Shown piece by piece: positions 35,045 through 42,771 of a stretch of DNA of 53,503 nucleotides; positions within the stretch are counted from its first letter, which is position 1; each line of letters starts with the position of its first letter. The notes beneath the pieces were generated by a model, which was not told where the DNA came from, made no database searches, and saw only the letters and a program-made list of their open reading frames with translations. The stretch is from Bacteroidales bacterium UBA5833 (GTDB taxonomy: Bacteria; Bacteroidota; Bacteroidia; Bacteroidales; Lentimicrobiaceae), in assembly GCA_002433025.1 (NCBI GenBank), contig DJGZ01000006.1:12091-65593 (forward strand). Reading direction: 5' to 3'. The position numbers and the translations under genes are program-made.

Positions 35045-36169
35045 ATGGCAATAAGTGAAAATCAGAACATCAAGATACTGCTGGTTGAAGATGATAAAGC
35101 ACTGGCAATTACCATATCCAATCTGCTCAGGGTAAAGGGTTATGAAGTTACCCATGCGGGTGACGGCGCTATGGGCATTCAGAAGGCTTTCGAGATACTG
35201 CCGGATCTGATTCTCTGCGACATTTCGATGAATGAAATCAGTGGGTACGATGTATTTAACGTGCTGAAGGAAAGTTCTGCCACCGCGATGATCCCCTTTG
35301 TATTCCTGACTGCAAAGTCTGAGATCAAGGACATCAGGTTCGGGATGCAGCTGGGGGCCGATGATTATATCGTCAAGCCTTTTGAGTATGATGAGTTGCT
35401 GACTTCAATCGCCACCCGCCTGCACAAGGCTGAGGCCCACAGGAAAGCCAATGAAGAGAAATTTATTGCCCTGTCGATGATCTCACCATATGGAATTTAC
35501 ATCTATCAGGGCAACCGTTTCATCGAAACCAATCCCAGTCTTTCTGCTACCCTTGGCTATAGCCGCGAAGAACTGCTGAATATGGGTTTCGAAGATATCA
35601 TCGCCCGTCAGGACCAGCCTTCAGCCATTGAAAAAATTAACCGTTGCCTGAGGGGGTTCGAAAAAGATATCCATATCCGTTTCAGGGTTGTGCATAAAGA
35701 CGGACATGAGATCAATACGGAGTTATACGGGATAGAAGGCCTTAAGGTAAAAGGCAGGACAAGTCTGCTGGGCACGCTCATAGTAAGCAAATTTGATATC
35801 GTTGAAGATCAGGATATTGAAGGCATTACCATCAACGAAATTGAGGAGTTCGAAAGGGCGGTCGACCTGCTCGCCGGGAAAAGAAGCTATGTTTCAACGG
35901 AGCTGATCAATAAATTGATTGCTGTTTTCAGGGACAATGAACTGGTGAAGGAAAAGGCTGCTGAGGATGTGATCAGTTTCTCGGACCGCGAAATTGAAGT
36001 TCTTGGGCTTGTTTGCAAGGGGCTGTCAACCAAGGAGATTGCTGACAAGCTTTTTATCAGCAGCCGGACGGTGGAAAAGCACAGGGCCAACCTGATGACC
36101 AAGACGGATGCGAAAAACATCATAGAAGTGATCATTTATGCAGTGAAGCATAAACTCATTGATCTTTGA
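35045..36169 (+). CDS. Response regulator with REC, PAS and LuxR domains
   Basis: This is a 374-residue regulator. The receiver domain (about 8-125) has the acidic pair VEDD, the phospho-Asp 59 in LILCDISM and Lys 111 in IVKPFEYDEL. A PAS domain follows (about 145-255; FIALSMISPYGIYIYQGNRF). A C-terminal LuxR-type helix-turn-helix (about 305-370) contains STKEIADKLFISSRTVEKHRANL. A PAS domain between REC and LuxR is unusual. It suggests the regulator integrates phosphorylation with a second intracellular signal. The cognate kinase is directly upstream. Confidence 0.93.
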   Translation: MAISENQNIKILLVEDDKALAITISNLLRVKGYEVTHAGDGAMGIQKAFEILPDLILCDISMNEISGYDVFNVLKESSATAMIPFVFLTAKSEIKDIRFGMQLGADDYIVKPFEYDELLTSIATRLHKAEAHRKANEEKFIALSMISPYGIYIYQGNRFIETNPSLSATLGYSREELLNMGFEDIIARQDQPSAIEKINRCLRGFEKDIHIRFRVVHKDGHEINTELYGIEGLKVKGRTSLLGTLIVSKFDIVEDQDIEGITINEIEEFERAVDLLAGKRSYVSTELINKLIAVFRDNELVKEKAAEDVISFSDREIEVLGLVCKGLSTKEIADKLFISSRTVEKHRANLMTKTDAKNIIEVIIYAVKHKLIDL

Positions 36170-36205
36170 ACCGGATGTTTGCCTTAAAAATGGTGAAGGT
36201 CCTGC

Positions 36206-37993
36206 CTAATCAAGTTTAAGAACGGCGAGGAATGCCGATTGAGGGACTTCCACATTGCCAACCTGGCGCATTCTCTTCTTTCCCTTTTTCTGTTTTTCGA
36301 GCAGCTTGCGCTTTCGGGTGATATCTCCGCCGTAACATTTTGCGGTAACGTCCTTCCTGACGGCTTTAACCGTTTCGCGGGCAATGATTTTGGCGCCAAT
36401 GGCCGCCTGTATGGCAATGTCAAACTGCTGCCTGGGAATAAGTTCCTTCAGCTTTGCGCACATCCGCCTCCCGAATTCATAGGCGTTGTCCTGGTGGATA
36501 AGGGTAGAGAGGGCGTCAACCGGTTCACCGTTAAGCAGGATATCCAGCCTCACCAGCTTGGCGGCTTTGTACCCGCTTATGTGATAGTCGAAAGAGGCGT
36601 AACCTTTTGAAATACTCTTCAGCTTATCATAAAAATCGAATACAATCTCGCCGAGGGGAAGTTCCATAGTGAGTTCCACCCTGTCGCTGGTAAGGTAGAT
36701 CTGGTTCTTTAAAGTCCCCCTTTTGCTGATGCACAATGTCATAACAGCACCAACGTATTCGGATTTGGATATTATCTGGGCTGAAATATAGGGCTCTTCA
36801 ATAAAGTCAAGGTAGTTGGGGGCCGGAAGGCCGGACGGGTTATGCACATCCAGTATTTCTCCCTTGGTAGTATATGCTTTATAGGAAACGTTGGGGACGG
36901 TGGTAATCACATCCATGTCAAATTCCCGGTCGAGCCGCTCCTGGATAATCTCCATGTGCAGCAGGCCGAGGAATCCGCAACGGAATCCGAATCCCAGGGC
37001 GGCAGATGATTCCGGCTCAAATACCAGGGAGGCGTCGTTGAGCTGAAGTTTTTCCATCGAAGCCCTCAGTTCCTCATAATCATCGGCATCAACAGGATAA
37101 ATGCCCGCATAAACCATGGGTTTAACATTGGTAAACCCTTCAATGGCTTTTTCGCAGGGGCGTTTCACATGGGTGATGGTATCGCCAACCTTTACCTCTC
37201 GTGAGGTTTTGATGCCTGAGATAATATATCCCACATCTCCTGCACTCAGCATTTCCCTGGGCTGTTGCACCAGTTTGAGCACGCCTATTTCATCGGCATT
37301 ATATTCTTTACCGGTGGCAAAGAATTTTACGAAATCTCCTTTTCTGATTTGTCCGTTGATGATTCTGAAGTAGGCAATGATCCCCCTGAAAGAATTAAAA
37401 ACGGAATCAAAGATAAGTGCCTGCAGCGGTGCATCGGGGTCACCTGTCGGAGCCGGTATCCTCCTGATGATGGCTTCAAGAATTTCATCAACCCCGAGCC
37501 CGGTTTTACCGCTGGCCCTGATGATATCCGATGGTTTGCATCCGATAAGGTCAATGATCTGCTCTTCCACCTCTTCAGGCATGGCGTTGTCCATGTCCAT
37601 TTTATTCATGATCGGGATGATCTCCAGATCATTCTCAAGGGCCAGATAGAGATTCGAGATGGTCTGGGCCTGTATGCCCTGTGTGGCATCCACAATCAGC
37701 AATGCCCCCTCGCAGGCGGCAATTGATCTGGAAACCTCGTATGAAAAATCCACATGGCCCGGGGTGTCGATCAGGTTAAGTTTATAGAGCTCGCCATTGA
37801 AATTATATTCCATCTGAATGGCATGGCTCTTGATCGTGATTCCCCGCTCGCGCTCCAGGTCCATATCGTCAAGCACCTGATCCTGTTGCTGACGGTCAGT
37901 CAGGGTTCCTGTAAATTCAAGCAGGCGGTCGGCCAGGGTGCTCTTCCCATGGTCAATATGAGCTATGATACAAAAGTTGCGCGTATTTTTCAT
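36206..37993 (-). CDS. lepA: Elongation factor 4 (LepA)
   Basis: The length of 595 residues is normal. This GTPase acts on stalled or mistranslocated ribosomes. The G motifs are AHIDHGKST (about 10), DTPGHVDF and NKMDM. Domain II, the EF-G-like domains III and V, and the LepA-specific C-terminal domain with KAVRKDVTAKCYGGDITRK follow. It is convergent with the response regulator gene, with 36 bases between stops. A TAAATTTG box lies just before the ATG. Confidence 0.98.
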   Translation of the reverse strand: MKNTRNFCIIAHIDHGKSTLADRLLEFTGTLTDRQQQDQVLDDMDLERERGITIKSHAIQMEYNFNGELYKLNLIDTPGHVDFSYEVSRSIAACEGALLIVDATQGIQAQTISNLYLALENDLEIIPIMNKMDMDNAMPEEVEEQIIDLIGCKPSDIIRASGKTGLGVDEILEAIIRRIPAPTGDPDAPLQALIFDSVFNSFRGIIAYFRIINGQIRKGDFVKFFATGKEYNADEIGVLKLVQQPREMLSAGDVGYIISGIKTSREVKVGDTITHVKRPCEKAIEGFTNVKPMVYAGIYPVDADDYEELRASMEKLQLNDASLVFEPESSAALGFGFRCGFLGLLHMEIIQERLDREFDMDVITTVPNVSYKAYTTKGEILDVHNPSGLPAPNYLDFIEEPYISAQIISKSEYVGAVMTLCISKRGTLKNQIYLTSDRVELTMELPLGEIVFDFYDKLKSISKGYASFDYHISGYKAAKLVRLDILLNGEPVDALSTLIHQDNAYEFGRRMCAKLKELIPRQQFDIAIQAAIGAKIIARETVKAVRKDVTAKCYGGDITRKRKLLEKQKKGKKRMRQVGNVEVPQSAFLAVLKLD

Positions 37994-37998
37994 CGGTG

Positions 37999-38006
37999 CA
38001 AATTTA
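37999..38006 (-). promoter_or_regulatory. Probable -7 box of lepA
   Basis: TAAATTTG on the minus strand is an exact TAnnTTTG match. It is only five bases before the lepA ATG (37993), so the mRNA is probably leaderless. No good -33 element was seen at the usual spacing. Confidence 0.4.
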
Positions 38007-38200
38007 CACCGAAATCATTTATGTTCATCACCTTTGAACCTCATGCTTCAAATATAGTTTTGGTGCAATCGATTGCACCGGAATCAGTTCTTTCAACCTG
38101 TTACCTTTTTATGTTTACAGGTGCGGTAATATGCATGTAATCAGAAAGATAGCAGAAGCGATAAGTCATGCTGAAATTTTTATTTGACGTTATTTTTGCT

Positions 38201-38208
38201 TACCTTTG
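38201..38208 (+). promoter_or_regulatory. Probable -7 box of gapA
   Basis: TACCTTTG fits TAnnTTTG and leaves a leader of about 40 bases to the gapA ATG. The nearest TTTG upstream (38183-38186) is at a shorter spacing than usual. Confidence 0.45.
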
Positions 38209-38252
38209 CACCGCTTTTAAGAAAGAATTTTATTCACCTAAATTGAGATGAT

Positions 38253-39257
38253 ATGTCGAAAATTAAATTAGCAATCAACGGATTCGGAAGAATCGGCAGG
38301 AATGTATTCAAACTTGCCCTTGAGCGCGAAAATATTGAAGTGGTCGGGATCAATGACCTCACAAATACCAAAACCCTGGCTTACCTGCTGAAGTATGACT
38401 CCACCCAGGGCCGCTTTGAAGGCAAGGTAGATTTTGATGAAACTTCACTGATCGTCAACGGCGTCAAATATCCCGTTACTGCTGAGCGCAGTCCGGCCGG
38501 TATCGCCTGGGCTTCCACCCCTGATGTGGTGGTTGAATCAACCGGTGTTTTCCGTTCAAAGGAAAGTCCCAAGGGCGGTTATGGCGATCACCTGAAAAAC
38601 GGAGCGAAAAAAGTGATCCTCACCGTTCCTTCAAAAGATACCATCGACCGTACCATCGTGCTGGGTGTGAATGACCATGACCTCAAAGATACCGATCAGT
38701 GCATATCCAATGCTTCATGCACCACCAACTGCCTTGCACCAGTTGCCAAGGTGCTGAACGATAAATTCGGCATTGAGAATGGCCTGATGACAACCATTCA
38801 CTCATATACCAACGATCAGACTATCCTGGACGCCCCGCACAGCGACCTTCGCCGCGCCCGTTCAGCCGCTGTTTCGCAGATACCTACCACTACCGGAGCT
38901 GCCAAGGCTGTCGGAATCGTGATTCCTGAGCTGAAAGGTAAGATGGACGGTCTCGCAGTCCGCGTGCCAACCCCGACCGGTTCACTGGTTGACCTGGTAG
39001 TTAACCTGAAGGTGGAAGTTACCAAAGAACAGATTAATGCCGCTATGAAAGAAGCTGCCGAAGGTCCGATGAAAGGGATCCTCGAGTATACCGAAGATGA
39101 AATCGTTTCTGTTGATGTAATCCACAACCCGGCTTCTTCCATTTTCGATGCAAAAAGCACCATGGTTAACGGCAAGACTGTTAAAGTGCTTTCATGGTAT
39201 GACAACGAATGGGGATATTCTGCCCGCGTGGTCGACCTTGCCGAAAAACTCTTTTAA
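38253..39257 (+). CDS. gapA: Glyceraldehyde-3-phosphate dehydrogenase, type I
   Basis: This 334-residue glycolytic enzyme has the NAD motif NGFGRIGRNVF at residue 8, the catalytic Cys in SNASCTTNCLAP (about 152) and the closing segment SWYDNEWGYSARVVDL. It is a single-gene unit with a strong terminator. Codon use looks biased toward common codons, as expected for an abundant enzyme. Confidence 0.98.
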   Translation: MSKIKLAINGFGRIGRNVFKLALERENIEVVGINDLTNTKTLAYLLKYDSTQGRFEGKVDFDETSLIVNGVKYPVTAERSPAGIAWASTPDVVVESTGVFRSKESPKGGYGDHLKNGAKKVILTVPSKDTIDRTIVLGVNDHDLKDTDQCISNASCTTNCLAPVAKVLNDKFGIENGLMTTIHSYTNDQTILDAPHSDLRRARSAAVSQIPTTTGAAKAVGIVIPELKGKMDGLAVRVPTPTGSLVDLVVNLKVEVTKEQINAAMKEAAEGPMKGILEYTEDEIVSVDVIHNPASSIFDAKSTMVNGKTVKVLSWYDNEWGYSARVVDLAEKLF

Positions 39258-39277
39258 TCATTATTGATACAGGTATA

Positions 39278-39307
39278 AAAGGCATCCTTCGGGGTGCCTT
39301 TTTTTTT
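39278..39307 (+). terminator. Terminator after gapA
   Basis: AAAGGCATCC (39278-39287) pairs with GGGTGCCTTT (39292-39301), one wobble pair, around a TTCG loop. A long T-run follows, 20 bases after the stop. Confidence 0.9.
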
Positions 39308-39690
39308 CCCGGATTTATAACCGGAACGCCCGGCAACGCTGAACCATTGATTTTTATAAAGCAATACACCATTGCACGGATAAAATGAAGAAAGAATCTG
39401 CCACAAAGACCCGAAGACACTAAGTGTCACTAAATGATAAAAATAAATTTGTGCAACCAGGCGCCTTTGTGCCACTCCGGCAGGCTCAGCACATCGCTGA
39501 GTGGCGAGGTATCAAAAAGTAAGTTGTGTGCTTTAACGTTCTTCCGAAACCAACACCTGTTAAGCATTCCGGTAGAATTATAATAATTTCCCCGGATAAC
39601 AGTGATAACAATACTCCGTTGATAATTTTAAATGAATTGACATTCGACGGATTACAAAAACTTGTTAAAAAAATCATTCAAATTTATGTT

Positions 39691-39722
39691 ATTGCGACAT
39701 TGCGACATTACGACATTGCGCG
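39691..39722. repeat. Four-copy 8-base tandem repeat
   Basis: The units are ATTGCGAC, ATTGCGAC, ATTACGAC and ATTGCGCG, in direct tandem. It ends about 40 bases from the stop codon of the convergent secreted protein gene. Confidence 0.8.
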
Positions 39723-39762
39723 ATTCTTTAATTAACGGACTATTGAAATTGGTAATACGGGT

Positions 39763-42447
39763 TTATCTCAGCAGGTGCAGGCTGTTGGTAAGCGTCCGTT
39801 TTTCAATGATCCTGTCTTCCGGATTCTCAGGGGTGCCCACTACTTCGTAAACGTCGCAGACATAATAATAAACGCCTTCGCTGCATGGCTTGTTGGTGTT
39901 CTTGTCTTTGCCATCCCAGCGTATCGCGGGATCATTTGTTTCGAAAACAACCACTCCCCATCGGTTGAATATTTTCAGATCGATCCTTTTGACAGAAGTA
40001 TATCCCGGGAAGGGAACAAGCAGATCATTGTACCCGTCGCTGTTCGGCGTGAATACATTGGGCAGGCGGTAGCGCGGGCAGTCATCAATGCTGGTACAGA
40101 CCTGGCTGTAGGCTGTTGTGTCAATATTTCCGTTCAGGTCGCTTGCCGCCACGAAAAAGCAGCCTGCAATGGTAGATGAAGGGATATAGTTGAACGAAGT
40201 GACGGAAGGCGGGAATGTGCCTATCAGTATATGCGGATTGCCGGTCTGGTAAAGAAAGTACTGGCTGATATCAGGCGCACAGGTCTGCGAAATATCCTCC
40301 CACCTGAACCGGAGTTCCCGTAAATCGCATTCAACTTCCACCAGCAACAGGGGCGGGCAGGGTGCCACATTGTCGATGGGTATATCGCAATGCTCCTGCG
40401 AAAAATTGATTAAAGGATCGATATAGCCCGGGGTGCCGTAAGTGCCAGTGGATCTCACCCTGTAACAATACTCCTGTTCATTTACCAGGGCGGTGTCGGT
40501 ATAAGCCGTGCGATTGGTTTGGGCAATGCTGTCAAAAACGCCGGTGGTGCTGTTTTTTCTGTAAATGGTGTACCACTGGTTAAGCCAGGGCACGTTGGCG
40601 TTTATACTGATGGTAACCTGCCTGTCGGAAGGTACCGTACGGATAAAAACCGATGAAGCAGGAGGGGTAAACCCTATGGTAAAGCGGTTGCCGGGCGTAT
40701 CGTTGATAAACTCTATGGTGTAGGTCCATGCAGTATCGCGGGTATTAATCCCTGAATCGGTAAAAATGGTATCATTCAGGCTGGTAAATTCAGCAATCTG
40801 CTGTTTTACGGTGTTGTTAAACCCGGCTGACCTGAAGAGGCGGTAGATAAACGGCCCTGGTGTTTGCAGCAGGTCCAGTTCAGTAGGCTTCGACCAGGCG
40901 GTGTAAACCTGTCCGTTCTGTTCTGATGTAAGGTTTATGCTTACATTGGTAATGACCGGCATATCTTTTTTCAGGCTGGCGCAAAATTCTTCGGAAGCGA
41001 TACTCTCGGCGCCATCCTCAAACCATGAAGTAATGATATAGCAGTATGTCACACCTCTGACCAGTCCAAGCCCTTCATTGTCATCAATATAACTTGTATT
41101 GTTGATGTCATTGGTCTGCGCAATAAGCCGGTAACCCGTCTCGGGCGGGACTCCGGTCTGACATGTTCCGGGTATGAATCCGGATGATCCCGTCCGGCGG
41201 TAAATCCGGAAGCCTTCCGCATCTTTACAGGTATACTGCTCCCAGTTAAGAACCATGCTGTTCCCTAGTGGCACCGCCTGTGGGTTCAGTACTGGGGGGG
41301 CAATTACAAGAATATTTGTTGTTTTCAGGTCGAAAAGCTTGACAGGGGTTCCGTTGTCCTGGGCTTTAAAGAAGAGCTGGTAGGGCTGATTTCTTACGTG
41401 GGCGCAAACAGTCGGCCACACAACCGTTTCGCTGACTTTGCCGATTGAGTCTTCAGGTTGGTTGAAAATGGCGGGGCTCACGGGGAGTCTGAACGGGCCT
41501 CCGTCGGCCGTGAGGGTAATCCGGTCGTTGTCCTGATCGGTGGCCCTGACATAAAGCCGCAGTGTGTCTCCGGCAATTACACAGGTGTCGGTAAGCACTT
41601 CCAGTACCGGAGGATTATTGTTGCAGGCGACAATGTTCACCTGCATATCGCGGGTGACATATCCTATTTTAACACCATTGCGCCATTCTTCTATCAGGAA
41701 TGCAAAGTTATACTCCCCCTGCCGGGTAGGATTTGCCCAGGTAATGTCGCCGGTTACCGGATCAATAGTGAAGGTGCCCGGATTTTGCGTGTCCACTTCG
41801 TTGGGCAGTTTAAATCCAGGAATATCAAGTCCGCCGGCTCCTTTGCAGTTGACAAGCCTGTACGACAGGCTGTCGCCGTCAGGATCGTAGGCGCCCGGAT
41901 TGTGCAGGTAAGGGATACCGACACAGCCGTTGTCAATGGGAGGCAGGAGCAATACCGGAGAGTTGTTTCCTCCGAGAAATGGGTTGATTACCAGCAGGGT
42001 CTCGATATAAAGCGGCACATCTACGGAATTGGGGATATTCTGGATACCCAGGTTCCGGTTGGGGTCTTCTAGCCAGATCCGATAAGTGGATGGGGCTGCA
42101 TAAGTATGAACACCGGTATAAATGTTTAATCTTATGTCAAGGGTGATGTTTTCTCCGGTATGTTCACAGAAAATTCCGGCAGGGGTCTGCCCTGAAGGGC
42201 CGTTGGTTCTTGAAAGAACACTGCTTTGTCCGTCGCCCCAGTTAATGGTCAGTTCACAGCGGTCTGCTGCACTGGGCGCGAAGGTATAGGTGGTAATTGT
42301 TACCTCGTAAGTAAGGCCCGAGATATGCCGGTAGGTAATTTCTCCAGCACGCTGATGCGTGGCATAAAGTTCACTGCCGGCAAATGACATCGCCAGGGTA
42401 AGTAACAGGTATTTCAGCTTGTAAAGGGCAGTTTTCTCAGCATTCAT
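39763..42447 (-). CDS. Type IX-secreted protein with CHU_C C-terminal domain
   Basis: This 894-residue protein has a signal peptide (about 1-30; YLLLTLAMSFAGSELYAT). Then comes the HQRAGEITYRHISG opening seen in large Bacteroidota surface proteins, several Ig- or FN3-like repeats, and a C-terminal gliding-motility CHU_C-type domain. That domain has LPNVFTPNSDGYND, IFNRWGVVVFET and WDGKDKNTNKPC (last about 95 residues), the type IX export and anchoring signal. It is likely to be an adhesin or structural surface protein. A TACTTTTG box lies at 42484-42491 on the minus strand. Confidence 0.92.
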   Translation of the reverse strand: MNAEKTALYKLKYLLLTLAMSFAGSELYATHQRAGEITYRHISGLTYEVTITTYTFAPSAADRCELTINWGDGQSSVLSRTNGPSGQTPAGIFCEHTGENITLDIRLNIYTGVHTYAAPSTYRIWLEDPNRNLGIQNIPNSVDVPLYIETLLVINPFLGGNNSPVLLLPPIDNGCVGIPYLHNPGAYDPDGDSLSYRLVNCKGAGGLDIPGFKLPNEVDTQNPGTFTIDPVTGDITWANPTRQGEYNFAFLIEEWRNGVKIGYVTRDMQVNIVACNNNPPVLEVLTDTCVIAGDTLRLYVRATDQDNDRITLTADGGPFRLPVSPAIFNQPEDSIGKVSETVVWPTVCAHVRNQPYQLFFKAQDNGTPVKLFDLKTTNILVIAPPVLNPQAVPLGNSMVLNWEQYTCKDAEGFRIYRRTGSSGFIPGTCQTGVPPETGYRLIAQTNDINNTSYIDDNEGLGLVRGVTYCYIITSWFEDGAESIASEEFCASLKKDMPVITNVSINLTSEQNGQVYTAWSKPTELDLLQTPGPFIYRLFRSAGFNNTVKQQIAEFTSLNDTIFTDSGINTRDTAWTYTIEFINDTPGNRFTIGFTPPASSVFIRTVPSDRQVTISINANVPWLNQWYTIYRKNSTTGVFDSIAQTNRTAYTDTALVNEQEYCYRVRSTGTYGTPGYIDPLINFSQEHCDIPIDNVAPCPPLLLVEVECDLRELRFRWEDISQTCAPDISQYFLYQTGNPHILIGTFPPSVTSFNYIPSSTIAGCFFVAASDLNGNIDTTAYSQVCTSIDDCPRYRLPNVFTPNSDGYNDLLVPFPGYTSVKRIDLKIFNRWGVVVFETNDPAIRWDGKDKNTNKPCSEGVYYYVCDVYEVVGTPENPEDRIIEKRTLTNSLHLLR

Positions 42448-42771
42448 TACTTGGCTTTATGACGGCTCCGCCGGATGATCTTTCAAAAGTAACAATTTGC
42501 GGTCAAATTCGGTTTATTTCCCGCAAAAACAATACCGCGCCGGTTGGAAAGCCGGATTAGCGGTGTTTTTTTATCCACAGAGGCAGTATGAAAAGAGGTT
42601 TAAACTATTTCAGCAATATGTTATACCTATTTTCCCGGCGCATAATTTTCGCCTTGGTGTGAAATTATAAGGCCAATTTCGGGAATCAACCGTGACCTTG
42701 TAGCACAACAGCCGTTTAATGTGTAACTTTGTGCATCGGCACACACACACAATGTAAGCGCACAGGCAGTT
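42448..42771. other. Divergent region upstream of spoT
   Basis: These 324 bases lack a gene. They hold a possible -7 box for the secreted protein (minus strand, TACTTTTG at 42484-42491) and the spoT promoter. A short CA dinucleotide run (42740-42750) sits at about the predicted transcription start of spoT. Confidence 0.45.
42698..42731 (+). promoter_or_regulatory. Promoter of the (p)ppGpp synthetase gene
   Basis: TTG (42698-42700), a 23-base spacer and TAACTTTG (42724-42731) resemble the Bacteroidota consensus. The leader would be about 35 bases and would begin with the CA run. Confidence 0.55.

Larger units (their letters stand above)
39258..39762. other. Intergenic region with degraded dispersed repeats
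   Basis: Past the gapA terminator these 505 bases hold no convincing gene. A stretch at about 39400-39510 has paired motifs CACAAAG and CTTTGTG, overlapping hairpins CTCAGC/GCTGAG (39485-39490, 39496-39501) and CCACTC/GAGTGG (39472-39477, 39499-39504), and looks like a dispersed repeat remnant. Positions 39691-39722 hold four copies of an 8-base repeat. A plus-strand 69-codon frame at 39526-39735 runs through the repeat and is not called. Confidence 0.5.

Noticed and set aside
41458..42072. Plus-strand frame of 204 codons opposite the secreted protein
   Set aside because: Antisense of a type IX-secreted protein with clear domains.
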